From Saprospiraceae bacterium (GTDB taxonomy: Bacteria > Bacteroidota > Bacteroidia > Chitinophagales > Saprospiraceae), in assembly GCA_019638385.1 (NCBI GenBank), contig JAHBTW010000015.1:1-64000 (forward strand): a DNA stretch of 64,000 nt, written 5' to 3'. A program made the position numbers and the translations under genes. The notes below the pieces were generated by a model. That model was not told the origin of the DNA and did not search any database. It saw only the letters and a list, made by a program, of their open reading frames with translations. Below are positions 9,120-18,670 of this stretch, in pieces; within the stretch, counting starts at the first letter, position 1; each line of letters begins with the position of its first letter.

Positions 9120-12100
9120 ATGAAAAATTGGATTTTTACCCTTTTTCTATCGCTATTTTTTTTCACGGCTTTCGCCAATACGCCTATTGTCATCTCGGCG
9201 ACATTGCAGTGGGACGATACTCCTCAGCCTTTCGATTATTATGGAACACCGTGTTTTCGACTCAGTTTTCAAGGAGCTGTAATAGGGGAGGAGCAGCCCG
9301 ATTTGCCCTACCTCATTCGCATGTTCGATTTGCCGGCTTTTGCAGAGCTGTCGGTGGAAGTGGCGCAGGTGCGGTACGAGCCGTTTGATAAGACCTTTTG
9401 TCCCGGTAACGAAGTCCTTACCGACAACCTCGTTTTTCATACCGAGGCATATACTGAAAGAGGTCGCTACTACGGTAAGGTAGGGTTCATCCCCATTATT
9501 CGCCGGGGCGACCGTTTTGAGCGGGTGATGGAAATAACATTGCGTATTCAGCATCGCCCCGTTTCGGACCCTAATTACCGGGGACCTGTGAAAACCCTGA
9601 ATTCCGTCCTGTCCGACGGCGCTATTTACAAACTCGCCGTGCCCGAAAGCGGGGTGTATCGCATTTCACAAACCTTTCTGCGCAATACCCTCGGCATCAA
9701 CACCGATAACTTAGACCCCCGCAAAATCAGCATCTTCGGCAACGGCGGCGGCATGTTGCCCACTTTTACCGGCGCTGCCCGGTCCGACGATCTCGTCGAA
9801 AACCACATTGTCATAGTAGGGGAGGAAGACGGGCGTTTTGACGCGGCAGACTACATTCTGTTTTATGCGCAGGGGCCGGACGAGTGGGTGTATAATGAAG
9901 CCGAGGGTAAGTTTGATATGATTAAAAATGTGTTCGACGACCGCAATTATTACTTCCTCAAAATAGGCAGCCTGAACGGTGCGCGCGCAGCGTCGCAAGC
10001 ATCTTTAGGCGCTGCGGCCTTTACGGCAGATACGTTTGATGATTACGCCCGCTTTGAGGAAGACCGCCGCAACCTCCTGCACGAATGGGAAGGCAAGGCC
10101 TCCGGTTCGGGTACGCGGTGGTTTGGGGAGTTGTTCAAAAACCAGCGGCAAAAATCTTATACCAACCTGTTCTCTTTTCCCAACCTGCTCACCAATACGC
10201 CGGTGTTGCTGGAGGCTGAAATGGCCCTGCGGGCGGGCAGGAGTTCAGCGTTTGAAATAGTAGCAGGCGGACAAACTTTCCAAAGTACTAGCACCGGCAG
10301 CGTTCCCATGAGCGGGCCCAGCGAAACGCTTGATTCCTATGCGCGCGTTGCCCAACTGCGTACCTCCCTGCTGTGGCCGGACGCGAATATGAGTTTGCAG
10401 GTCAATTACCCCTACCCCGGGGGCGCTGCCGACGATAGTCAGGGCTGGTTGGATTGGATACAAATAAACGCCCGGCGCGCGTTGACCATGGCAGGCCGGC
10501 AAATGCATTTTCGCAACCTCACCTCCTTGCAGCATCCATCCACCACCTTTCAGATAGAGGGCGCCAATGCCCGTCTGCGGGTGTGGGATATTACCGACCC
10601 GCTGCAGCCCCGGATACAAAATGCCGCGCTGAGCGGCTCGCGGCTCAGCTTCAGCGTGGCCACCCCGACCCTGCGGCAGTTCATCGCCTTCGATGCGGAG
10701 GAGGGTTTTCTCACCCCGGAATCCATCGGACGCATCGGCAACCAAAACTATCACGGCTTAGACAATGTGGATATGGTGATCATTTACCATCCTGACTTCA
10801 AAGCCGAAGCGCAGCAATTGGCTGCTCACCGCACCAATTTCAACAATCTGGAGGTTGCCTTAGTGCGTATTGACTCCTTATATAACGAGTTCTCCTCCGG
10901 CAAACAAGACCCCACTGCCATACGCGACTTCGTCAAAATGCTTTATGAGCGCAATGGCCGCTTCCGTTACCTCCTCCTGTTCGGCGACGGGTCTTTTGAT
11001 TACAAAAATATTTACGGCTTGGGCGGCAATTTCATTCCTACCTACCAACGCGATTCCTTCAATCCGCTCAACGCCCATCCCTCCGATGACTACTTCGGGT
11101 TGTTATCGGGAATTAATCCATCTAACGTTCTCGGCGGAGATATGCAGGTAGCAATAGGCCGGCTTACCGTCAATACGCCGCAGCAAGCCGCTACGGCCGT
11201 GCGAAAAATAACCCATTACGATACAAGCCCCGCTACCTTCGGCGATTGGCGCAACCGCCTGGCTTTTGTCGCAGATGATGAAGACAGCAATTTTCACATA
11301 AAGGACAGCGATCAGGTGGCCAATCTTATAAGCGCCAACTTTCCCGCGTTCAACATCGAAAAAATATATCTGGACGCCTATCCGCAGCAATCCACTCCGG
11401 GTGGCACTTTCATACCCGAAGTGAATCAGGCCATCAACCGGGCTATGTTTCGAGGCGTCCTCGCCATGAATTATTTTGGGCATGGCGGCCCCAAAGGCTT
11501 GGCTCAGGAGCGCGTGGTCACCATCAGCGATATTCTCTCCTGGCGCAATTTTGACCATATGCCCCTGCTCGTGACGGCTACTTGCACCTTCGGCGCTTTC
11601 GACGATCCCGCCTTCGTATCTGCCGGCGAGGAAGCGTTTCTCAACGAAAACGGCGGGGCCATCGCATTATATACCACTACTCGCGCCGTATTTGCCAATT
11701 ACAACAAAGACCTGAGTCAGGAAGCATTGATGCAACTCATCAACCGAAGCGACGGCAGTTTTCCTACGCTTGGCGAGGCCATGCGCCGTGCTAAAAATGC
11801 TTTTACTTTAAATGCGGGGGTATTGACCAATTCGCGAAAATTCACGCTCATCGGCGACCCGGCCATGCGGCTTAAAATACCGGAATACAAAATCAAAACA
11901 ACCGCGATCAATACAAACGAAGTAAGCGAAAGCAACCCCGTGGATACGATCCGAGCGCTGCAGCAGGTGACGGTGGAGGGCGTTATAACCGACCTTAACG
12001 GCCAAACATTAACCTCCTTTAACGGATCCGTGACGCCCACCATCTACGATAAACCGTTGAACCTCATAACACTGGGGCAGGATGCCGGCAGCTTTCCGTT

Positions 12101-12998
12101 CCCGTACTCCGTGCAACGCAATATCCTGTTCAAAGGTCGCGCCTCGGTCAATGCAGGTACTTTCCGTTTTTCTTTTGTGGTGCCCAAAGACATTGACTAC
12201 CGCTACGGGCTGGGGAAGGCGAGTTACTACGCCTCTGATCCCGACCGCGCCATTGATGCAGCCGGAGACTTTAACCGCATTATGATCGGCGGTACGCAGG
12301 AGGGCGCTTTGAGCGATGACAAAGGTCCGTTGGTGGAGGTTTTTATGAACACGGAAGATTTTGTGTTCGGTAGTGTGGTCAATCCCAATCCGGTATTGGT
12401 GGTGCGGCTTTCGGATGAAAGCGGCATTAATGTGGTGGGTAACAGCATAGGCCACGATTTGGAGGGCGTACTCAATGACGACACCCAGAATGCGCTGTTG
12501 CTCAATGATTTTTATGAATCGGAATTGGATGATTACACCAAAGGGAAGGCGCGATATCCGCTATTTAATATGGAAGAAGGCAGGCATCGCATCCGGGTGA
12601 AAGCTTGGGATGTGGCCAACAACTCGGCGGAGGGCTACACGGAATTCGTAGTGGCGTCCTCTGCTGAAATTGCCCTGCGTCGGGTGTTGAACTACCCCAA
12701 CCCGTTCACTGATTTTACTTGCTTTCAGTTCGATCACAATATGGCCGGCCAGGAACTGGATGTGATGGTACAAATTTTTACCGTATCGGGCCGCTTGGTG
12801 AAGACCTTGGAGCAACGCATTTTTAGCGACGGCGCCATTCGGCTCGACGACTGTATCCAGTGGGATGGCCGCGACGATTATGGAGACCGCATAGCGCGGG
12901 GGGTGTATCTTTACAAAGTAAAAGTACGCGGCGCAATGACCGGAAGCTCGACCATCAGCGGCGAAAGCGGGTTTGAAAAATTAGTTATCCTAAAATAA
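9120..12998 (+). CDS. porU: Type IX secretion system sortase PorU
   Basis: PorU is the gingipain-like (C25 family) outer-membrane sortase that cleaves the C-terminal signal of T9SS cargo and attaches it to the surface. The ATG at 9120 begins a typical signal peptide (MKNWIFTLF...FTAFA); the upstream in-frame ATG would add 14 residues. The product is 1292 residues, as usual for PorU. The catalytic pair is visible: histidine in FGHGGPKG (about 788) and cysteine in TATCTFG (about 822). Near the C-terminus lies an NYPNPF...GVYLYKV FlgD-like/sorting-type domain. PorV, which tethers PorU, is encoded directly downstream. Confidence 0.95.
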   Translation: MKNWIFTLFLSLFFFTAFANTPIVISATLQWDDTPQPFDYYGTPCFRLSFQGAVIGEEQPDLPYLIRMFDLPAFAELSVEVAQVRYEPFDKTFCPGNEVLTDNLVFHTEAYTERGRYYGKVGFIPIIRRGDRFERVMEITLRIQHRPVSDPNYRGPVKTLNSVLSDGAIYKLAVPESGVYRISQTFLRNTLGINTDNLDPRKISIFGNGGGMLPTFTGAARSDDLVENHIVIVGEEDGRFDAADYILFYAQGPDEWVYNEAEGKFDMIKNVFDDRNYYFLKIGSLNGARAASQASLGAAAFTADTFDDYARFEEDRRNLLHEWEGKASGSGTRWFGELFKNQRQKSYTNLFSFPNLLTNTPVLLEAEMALRAGRSSAFEIVAGGQTFQSTSTGSVPMSGPSETLDSYARVAQLRTSLLWPDANMSLQVNYPYPGGAADDSQGWLDWIQINARRALTMAGRQMHFRNLTSLQHPSTTFQIEGANARLRVWDITDPLQPRIQNAALSGSRLSFSVATPTLRQFIAFDAEEGFLTPESIGRIGNQNYHGLDNVDMVIIYHPDFKAEAQQLAAHRTNFNNLEVALVRIDSLYNEFSSGKQDPTAIRDFVKMLYERNGRFRYLLLFGDGSFDYKNIYGLGGNFIPTYQRDSFNPLNAHPSDDYFGLLSGINPSNVLGGDMQVAIGRLTVNTPQQAATAVRKITHYDTSPATFGDWRNRLAFVADDEDSNFHIKDSDQVANLISANFPAFNIEKIYLDAYPQQSTPGGTFIPEVNQAINRAMFRGVLAMNYFGHGGPKGLAQERVVTISDILSWRNFDHMPLLVTATCTFGAFDDPAFVSAGEEAFLNENGGAIALYTTTRAVFANYNKDLSQEALMQLINRSDGSFPTLGEAMRRAKNAFTLNAGVLTNSRKFTLIGDPAMRLKIPEYKIKTTAINTNEVSESNPVDTIRALQQVTVEGVITDLNGQTLTSFNGSVTPTIYDKPLNLITLGQDAGSFPFPYSVQRNILFKGRASVNAGTFRFSFVVPKDIDYRYGLGKASYYASDPDRAIDAAGDFNRIMIGGTQEGALSDDKGPLVEVFMNTEDFVFGSVVNPNPVLVVRLSDESGINVVGNSIGHDLEGVLNDDTQNALLLNDFYESELDDYTKGKARYPLFNMEEGRHRIRVKAWDVANNSAEGYTEFVVASSAEIALRRVLNYPNPFTDFTCFQFDHNMAGQELDVMVQIFTVSGRLVKTLEQRIFSDGAIRLDDCIQWDGRDDYGDRIARGVYLYKVKVRGAMTGSSTISGESGFEKLVILK

Positions 12999-13045
12999 GA
13001 ACTACTTTTTTGCGTCTCTAAAAGCGTGGCAAGGTTTTTGCCTTC

Positions 13046-13053
13046 TATCTTTG
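13046..13053 (+). promoter_or_regulatory. -7 element upstream of porV
   Basis: TATCTTTG lies 27 bases before the porV ATG, in the 82-base gap after porU, so porV may have its own promoter as well as read-through from porU. No well-spaced -33 box is present. Confidence 0.45.
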
Positions 13054-13080
13054 CACGATTATTAACTTTAAGTTGTCCTC

Positions 13081-14313
13081 ATGAAATATGTACTACCTAC
13101 CCTTATCGCGGTAATTTTCCTGTTCGCAGGAGGCATCCAAACTGTTGATGCTCAATGTTTTCCTCGTGACCCAAGCCGGCCTGCAGGGCCGAATAACCCC
13201 TTGATTAGCCCCGATGGAACGCCTTGCGTAAACACGGTACTCACTGCGGTGCCTTTCCTCCGAATTGTAGCGGATGCCCGTTCCGGCGCCATGGGCGATG
13301 TGGGTATCGGCTTGTCGCCCGATCCAAATGCGATGCATTTCAATCCATCCAAGCTCGCTTTTGCAGAGCAAAAGATGGGACTTTCTGCCACCTATACGCC
13401 CTGGCTCCGCGCATTGGGACTGAACGACGTATATCTGGCCTATCTTACCGGTTTCTATAAGATAGATGATATGCAGACGCTGGGCTTCGGCCTGCGCTAT
13501 TTCTCACTCGGCAGCATTCCGTTCACGGATGTCAACGGAGAGCCTTTGGTAACCGGCCGCCCGAATGAGTTTGAAGTAACGGGAGCATACGCGCGCAAAT
13601 TAGCCGACCGCCTCAGCGCATCGGTCAGCGCCAAGTTTATCTTTTCCAACTTAGCTGCCGGCCAAATTGTGAGCGGCGAAGTCATCGAACCCGGCATTGC
13701 CGGCGCTGCCGATTTTTCGCTCACATACAAAGCGCCCATCGAAATGCGTACGATGACTTCCGATCTCACCGTCGGTTTGGCCATTACCAATGTGGGGTCC
13801 AAAATCACCTACACCAAATCGTTGGCCAGGGATTTTCTGCCGGCCAACATCGGTCTCGGCGCTGCATGGACTTTGGACATCAATGATTTCAACCGCATTA
13901 CCTTTGCTTCTGATGTAAACAAGCTGCTCGTGCCGACGCCCTGCCAGGGGCAGGATTGCGATTTGGACGGCAACGGCATTCCCGATTTCAAAGAAGAACC
14001 TCCTATCGGCGCCATCTTCTCCTCTTTCGGCGATGCGCCGGAGGGCTTCAAAGAAGAATTGCGGGAACTCACCTTCTCCTTCGGAGCAGAATACTGGTAC
14101 GACCAGCAGTTCGCAGTGCGTCTGGGATACTATACGGAGCATTTCCAAAAAGGCGGACGGAAGTTTCTCACTGCGGGATTGGGATTGAAATACAATGTGT
14201 TCGGCTTGAACTTTTCTTACTTGATTCCCACTACCAATCAGCGGAATCCGTTGGATAACACCCTTCGATTCTCGCTGTTGTTCGACTTTGCCGCATTCGA
14301 CGCGGAAAAGTAA
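13081..14313 (+). CDS. porV: Type IX secretion outer membrane protein PorV (LptO)
   Basis: The 410-residue protein has a signal peptide (about 1-24) and the PorV/FadL-like barrel pattern. Family blocks include VLTAVPFLRIVADARSGAMGDVGIG shortly after the signal, MHFNPSKLAFA, and a C-terminal FGAEYWYDQQFAVRLGYY segment ending with FSYLIP. PorV binds cargo C-terminal domains at the outer membrane and carries them from the translocon to the PorU sortase. The order porU-porV, with gldJ nearby, matches linkage known in other T9SS genomes. Confidence 0.95.
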   Translation: MKYVLPTLIAVIFLFAGGIQTVDAQCFPRDPSRPAGPNNPLISPDGTPCVNTVLTAVPFLRIVADARSGAMGDVGIGLSPDPNAMHFNPSKLAFAEQKMGLSATYTPWLRALGLNDVYLAYLTGFYKIDDMQTLGFGLRYFSLGSIPFTDVNGEPLVTGRPNEFEVTGAYARKLADRLSASVSAKFIFSNLAAGQIVSGEVIEPGIAGAADFSLTYKAPIEMRTMTSDLTVGLAITNVGSKITYTKSLARDFLPANIGLGAAWTLDINDFNRITFASDVNKLLVPTPCQGQDCDLDGNGIPDFKEEPPIGAIFSSFGDAPEGFKEELRELTFSFGAEYWYDQQFAVRLGYYTEHFQKGGRKFLTAGLGLKYNVFGLNFSYLIPTTNQRNPLDNTLRFSLLFDFAAFDAEK

Positions 14314-14323
14314 GAAGAAGCCG

Positions 14324-14753
14324 TACTGCAAACCTATAAGCCGGATTTTGTGCCCCGGTCACTTGTGTTGGCCGGGGCCTCTATCATTTATCTAGCCCCG
14401 TCCTTGCGGCGCGGGGTCTATCTGCCTACCCCCTTCAACCGGACGAACCGAACGGGCGAGCAACCCGTAACCCCTCTGATGCGCACTGAGTGCGCGAGGC
14501 GTAATTGAAGTGTACATGGCATTTCAACCCGCAAGGTTTACCCACACCCGCATTGCTGACGGGCGGCGTGGTCTCTTACACCGCGTTTTCACCCTTACCA
14601 CGCCGAGGCGTGGCGGTATCTTTTCTGTGGCACTTGCTGTCTTCGCGGGGTTGCCCCTTGCGAAGCCCATCCGTTAGATGGTGCGGCGCTCTGCGTTGTC
14701 CGGACTTTCCTCATCTCCGCCGTAGCGGAGCCGCGATAGAGCAGTTTGCAGTA
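14324..14753 (-). ncRNA. rnpB: RNase P RNA (bacterial class A)
   Basis: Read on the minus strand, the segment begins with TACTGCAAACTGCTC and ends with ACAAAATCCGGCTTATAGG...TTGCAGTA, so both ends pair as helix P1. Conserved class A cores are present: GAGGAAAGTCCGGAC just inside the 5' end (around 14700-14711), ACAGAAAAGATACCGCC (around 14615-14632) and the universal 3' ACAAAATCCGGCTTAT. It is the catalytic RNA that matures tRNA 5' ends. It lies tail to tail with porV, 10 bases from its stop codon. No clear promoter box was seen upstream; the nearest is TAGTTTTA at 14770-14763. Confidence 0.95.
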
Positions 14754-14894
14754 CGACGGCGGTAAAACTACGATTTGTGGCGGAATTGTTCCGGCGTTCA
14801 ACTACGACGACGCAAAAATCATTTATATCATAGATGAATATCAGTGTGGCGGAGGGGAAAAGAGGGCATTTTGGGCACAAGAAAAGCGAATGTC

Positions 14895-15725
14895 ATGATC
14901 AAAAGAATTTTAGTTCCGATTGATTTTTCGGATACGGCGGCCAATGCGGTACGCTACGCGGTAGCGCTCAGCAAAACACTCGTAGCCCCGGCAGTGAAGA
15001 TCGTGCATGTGTTTATGCCTCAGATAGATTCGGAATTTCCCAATTTCGTGCCGCCGATGGAGGAATTTACCCGGTTTCGCCAGAAGATGCTGGACGATTT
15101 TGTGAGCGACATGGAGGAGTTGAAACAAGTACCCGGATCAGCCGTGGAACATGAAATATGGATCGGGTTTCCGGCAGACGAGCTCATCAAGCGATCTTCG
15201 GAGTACGACCTCCTTGTGATGGGCACTACCGGTGAAGGGGGGCTGCTCGACAAGGTGTTCGGAAGCGTATCAAGCGCCGTGGCACAAAGAGCGGAATGCC
15301 CGGTGTTGTTGATCCCGTCCGGCATGAGTTACACCCGCATCAACAGGGTATTGTATGCCAGCCATTACGATGCTGCCGACCGCAGCATGGTGGATCAACT
15401 GCTCGCTTTCAACAAACTATTTCGGGCCTGCATCCACTTTGTACATGTGCGGGATGAGAAAAGCGAAGTCTTTCAGCAGACAAAAGAACAGATATTTGAA
15501 AAGCTGTTCCAGAAAGGAGAGCCGACCTTTGCTTTTGAAATTGCAGAACTGGAAAGCGATTCCGTGACGGAAGCGCTCAATGAATACGCGGATGCCCAAA
15601 AGATTGAATTGATCGTGCTCGTTACCCGCCGCCGCAATTTCTGGCAACAGCTTTTCCACAAGAGCCAAACACAGCGCTTAGCGCAAGTGACTCGCAGGCC
15701 CTTATTGGTGCTGCATCTGACTTGA
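14895..15725 (+). CDS. Universal stress protein, tandem UspA domains
   Basis: The ATG at 14895 opens with the canonical MIKRILVPIDFSDTA strand. The 276-residue protein holds two Usp domains (about 1-145 and 150-276). The first keeps the ATP-binding pattern G-x2-G-x9-G-S (GTTGEGG...VFGS) followed by AVAQRAECPVLLIP. The second is degenerate in that loop (LVTRRRNFWQQLFHKS) but ends in a similar PLLVLHLT strand. Such proteins act in the cytoplasm in stress or energy-limitation responses; the precise role is unknown. It is a monocistronic gene between rnpB and the META gene. Confidence 0.9.
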   Translation: MIKRILVPIDFSDTAANAVRYAVALSKTLVAPAVKIVHVFMPQIDSEFPNFVPPMEEFTRFRQKMLDDFVSDMEELKQVPGSAVEHEIWIGFPADELIKRSSEYDLLVMGTTGEGGLLDKVFGSVSSAVAQRAECPVLLIPSGMSYTRINRVLYASHYDAADRSMVDQLLAFNKLFRACIHFVHVRDEKSEVFQQTKEQIFEKLFQKGEPTFAFEIAELESDSVTEALNEYADAQKIELIVLVTRRRNFWQQLFHKSQTQRLAQVTRRPLLVLHLT

Positions 15726-15739
15726 AGCGACCCGCCGCC

Positions 15740-16312
15740 TTAGTTTTGTATGACCCGGACTTTGGTATGAATAAACTGAAGTTCTCCGGCACTGCCTTTT
15801 AATTCCAATCGGTTGCCGGTCATTTTCCAGCTATTGACGCCTTCCAAAACTTTGAAAAAGGCAGTCTCTTTTTTCATCATACCTTCGCAATATTTTTTAC
15901 TGCTGGCCAGATTGGATACGCGCATACTACCCGCAGAGGTGGCAGAATAAGCGCCGTTGAAAGCATTACACCCTCCAAAGCCGGTTACTCTTCCTCCCTG
16001 AAAGGTAGCCGTCATTTTATCTTCACTGGAGAGCTTTGTGGTATTGCCGTTTTCTATGATGGTAAAGAGCGTCCATTCAAGCGAATCCATCACCATGACA
16101 GGGTTGGGGGTTCCAGATTCAGACAGCGCATCCGGCGTTGCAACTACACCGCCTTCCTGAGTAGTTCCTTCCTGAACGGCGTCTCCCTGAGGCGCGTCTT
16201 GCTGAATCGTATCTTCCTGAACAGGGGTGTCGGCGCCCGCTTCTTTTGTTTTGTCTTTTGGATTACAACTCCAGGCGGCAACCAGCAGGATTAGTATGGC
16301 TAAAACTCTCAT
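15740..16312 (-). CDS. META domain lipoprotein
   Basis: The 190-residue product starts with a lipoprotein signal peptide ending in AAWSC (Cys16). Then comes a low-complexity acidic/Gln/Thr-rich linker (about 20-75) and a META (HslJ-like) domain (about 85-187) with the hallmark GGCNAFNGAY and a KKYCEGMMKKETAFFKVL helix. META domains are small periplasmic or surface modules, linked in some bacteria to stress or novobiocin resistance; no enzyme role is established. The ATG at 16312 was chosen for the signal peptide and because a TACTTTTG box lies 52 bases upstream. A closer CAAAGGTA box (16318-16325) would give a leaderless transcript and is less likely. Confidence 0.85.
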   Translation of the reverse strand: MRVLAILILLVAAWSCNPKDKTKEAGADTPVQEDTIQQDAPQGDAVQEGTTQEGGVVATPDALSESGTPNPVMVMDSLEWTLFTIIENGNTTKLSSEDKMTATFQGGRVTGFGGCNAFNGAYSATSAGSMRVSNLASSKKYCEGMMKKETAFFKVLEGVNSWKMTGNRLELKGSAGELQFIHTKVRVIQN

Positions 16313-16363
16313 TTTTTCAAAGGTATTTGTGAATGGTTGGATGATGGAAATAAGTTCGAGGCG

Positions 16364-16371
16364 CAAAAGTA
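16364..16371 (-). promoter_or_regulatory. -7 element for the META lipoprotein gene
   Basis: Minus-strand TACTTTTGCGCC shares its first 12 bases with the element ahead of the dehydrogenase gene (3721-3710). It gives a leader of about 45 bases. Confidence 0.45.
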
Positions 16372-16454
16372 ACATGAAAACTGCGCCGATAGCGCCTCGC
16401 CGGAGGAAAATATTCGTAGAGATAGATAGTACAAAGTGAAAGTGGAACAATGCG

Positions 16455-18608
16455 CTACCGCAGCAAGGTCACATTTCCTTTTTTGATATACTCTTCCCCG
16501 TTGGCACAACGCACGCGAAGAAAATAAGCAAACACGTCCGAATTGAGTTGCCGCCCCCGAAAGCGCCCGTCCCAGCCGATACCCTGTGAAGAGGTTTCAA
16601 ACACCTTTTCGCCCCAGCGGTCATAAATGACGAAGTACAACTCGTCAATAAAATTGCCGCGCACAAAGAGTACATCATTTCTGCCGTCGCCGTTGGGTGA
16701 AAAGCCGTTAGGAACATAAACGTAAGGGTCCCGGCACTCCGGCGCGATCACCACCACCCGCAGCGTGGCTGTATTCGAGCAGCCGTCGGCATCGCGGATG
16801 CGCACCGTATATACGGTCGTTTGCGATGGCGTGGCTTCGGGATTGTGAATGCCGGCATTGTTAAGCGAGCCGGCCGGCGACCATTCATATGTATAGCCTG
16901 GGTCGAAGGTGGCTTCCAATTGCACCGTCTCGCCGGGGGCAATGGTGTCGGGGGTAGCAGTGGCAGACAGTGGCGGCTGAATGTTGGATACCGTTACCGG
17001 GATGTCGAAGGTTTTGCTACACCCGGCTGCATTGGTCACCTGAACGGAAAAAACGGTGTTCATATCGGGGCTTACCCGCACGGAGGCTGTGCCGGCCCCC
17101 GATATTATTTGCTGCGCCGGCGACCATACATAGCTCAATGTCTGCCCTCCCGGACTGTTCAGCGTAAGACTGATGGTATCGGTTCGGCATAATGCCTCGG
17201 CGGAAGGAGGCACTGTTGTTATTAAATTTACAGGAAAACTCTCCGAGTAGGTACTTCGACAGCCGTTTTCAGCCACAACGGTCAACTCCAGCGTATAGAT
17301 CCCGCTATTGGCGATCAAAAATTCCGGGTTCTGTTCAGAGGATACAGCGCCGCTGGGCGACAATCTCCACGCATAACTCGTGATGGTGGACGCCGTGTCG
17401 AAAGACATATCGGTGACGGTCAACCGCACGGTATCAGAACAAGGGCCGAAATCAATATCGAAACCGGGAAACAGCGAGTTGGGCAGCAAATGAATTTCGC
17501 GGTAAGCGGTATCCTGACAAAAAGCGCCCGGATCGGCAATGAGCATGATGGTATATCGGCCGGTGTCGGAGAAAGTGTATGTCGGATTGGGTAGGGTAGA
17601 GGTAGCGCCCGGATTGCCGGGATCGTTGAAGAACCAACGGAAAGTGCTTGCGTTGGAGCTTTGGTTTTCAAAATTCACCGCGAGGTTGCCGCATTGTACT
17701 TCCGGTGCGAAAAAAGCCGATACGGTTTGGCCGCACAAGCCGACATTGTACTGGAAGTCGCGGCGCATGGTGCCGATCAACTGGCCGTTGCGATACTCTT
17801 CCACGCATATCCCCACCACAAACTGACCGATGGTGTTGGGCAGCGCGGTGAGCAGGCCGGTAACAGGGTCAATGGCGAGCGGCGGATCGCCGGGCGTGCC
17901 GTTGAGCATATTGTTCACGTTGTAGGGCGGGTTGATCCAGGTAACGGGTATATAAGGCGGTGGGCCGGGGGGCTGCGGTGTGGGGTCGTTCTGGGTGGCG
18001 CCGCTGAACGGCTCGCACAACTTATACACCAAAGAATCGCCATCGGCATCGGTGGCCGATTGATCCACGATGAGCGGCTCGCCGACACAGATGTATATGG
18101 GCGGCCATTGGCTGAACTGCGGGCTGCTGTTGCATTGTTGGAGAGCGGTTTCCGAAATGGTAACCGAGTAGGTGGCCCCCGTTGCCAACGGATTGACAAT
18201 ATTCACAATGGTTTGATTCCGGCAGCAGCGTTGATAGGCCAGTGTATAGCCTCCGGGAGTAGGGGGCAGGTTCACCACCCGGCGATAAGTAGTGGTATGT
18301 ACGCATACGTCCGGTGGGGCCACAAAGCATTCGCTGGTCAGTACAGGCGCCAAGGTGTCATTCCCTATAGGGAAAATCCGTAAATCCTGCACCAACTGAT
18401 TGGACGCGTTAAACACCCCGATGGAGGCCGGACTGTCGAACCAGGGTTGTCCGTAGAAACAATCCCGGAACACAACTAAGGTTACCTCGTATTGATTATT
18501 GCCCAGGCATCGGTAAGACATTTCGCCTCCCACAATATGGGTGGCACGAAGGGCAGGCAAGGCGCACAAAAACGCAAAAACGCAACTGAACAGGTATTTC
18601 TTCCACAT
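16455..18608 (-). CDS. T9SS type B sorted protein with PKD-like domains
   Basis: The 717-residue secreted protein has a signal peptide (1-22), a conserved N-terminal region beginning THIVGGEMSY and rich in cysteine, several PKD/immunoglobulin-like segments (for example around 300-380, with NPTYTFSDTGRYTI), and a gliding-type (CHU_C) C-terminal domain (about 630-717) with VPNGFSPNGDGRND, YDRWGEKVFE and GWDG. That terminal domain is the type B signal recognised by T9SS, so the protein should cross the outer membrane through the machinery encoded at 6-14 kb. PKD domains suggest adhesion or matrix binding. It is the last large gene of the leftward sigma-factor run, 62 bases after the barrel protein. 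Confidence 0.88.
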   Translation of the reverse strand: MWKKYLFSCVFAFLCALPALRATHIVGGEMSYRCLGNNQYEVTLVVFRDCFYGQPWFDSPASIGVFNASNQLVQDLRIFPIGNDTLAPVLTSECFVAPPDVCVHTTTYRRVVNLPPTPGGYTLAYQRCCRNQTIVNIVNPLATGATYSVTISETALQQCNSSPQFSQWPPIYICVGEPLIVDQSATDADGDSLVYKLCEPFSGATQNDPTPQPPGPPPYIPVTWINPPYNVNNMLNGTPGDPPLAIDPVTGLLTALPNTIGQFVVGICVEEYRNGQLIGTMRRDFQYNVGLCGQTVSAFFAPEVQCGNLAVNFENQSSNASTFRWFFNDPGNPGATSTLPNPTYTFSDTGRYTIMLIADPGAFCQDTAYREIHLLPNSLFPGFDIDFGPCSDTVRLTVTDMSFDTASTITSYAWRLSPSGAVSSEQNPEFLIANSGIYTLELTVVAENGCRSTYSESFPVNLITTVPPSAEALCRTDTISLTLNSPGGQTLSYVWSPAQQIISGAGTASVRVSPDMNTVFSVQVTNAAGCSKTFDIPVTVSNIQPPLSATATPDTIAPGETVQLEATFDPGYTYEWSPAGSLNNAGIHNPEATPSQTTVYTVRIRDADGCSNTATLRVVVIAPECRDPYVYVPNGFSPNGDGRNDVLFVRGNFIDELYFVIYDRWGEKVFETSSQGIGWDGRFRGRQLNSDVFAYFLRVRCANGEEYIKKGNVTLLR

Positions 18609-18670
18609 ACGGCTTTAAGATATGACCGGTTCAAGATAGAGCGATTTTTGCGTTTAGAAAGAACTTTAGT

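Noticed and set aside
14324..14753. Small protein genes inside the RNase P RNA region
   Set aside because: Short frames exist on both strands, but the RNA core sequences and end pairing explain the segment fully.
16318..16325. TACCTTTG box as the META lipoprotein promoter
   Set aside because: It would place the transcript start at the ATG itself; the TACTTTTG box 46 bases further upstream gives a normal leader.
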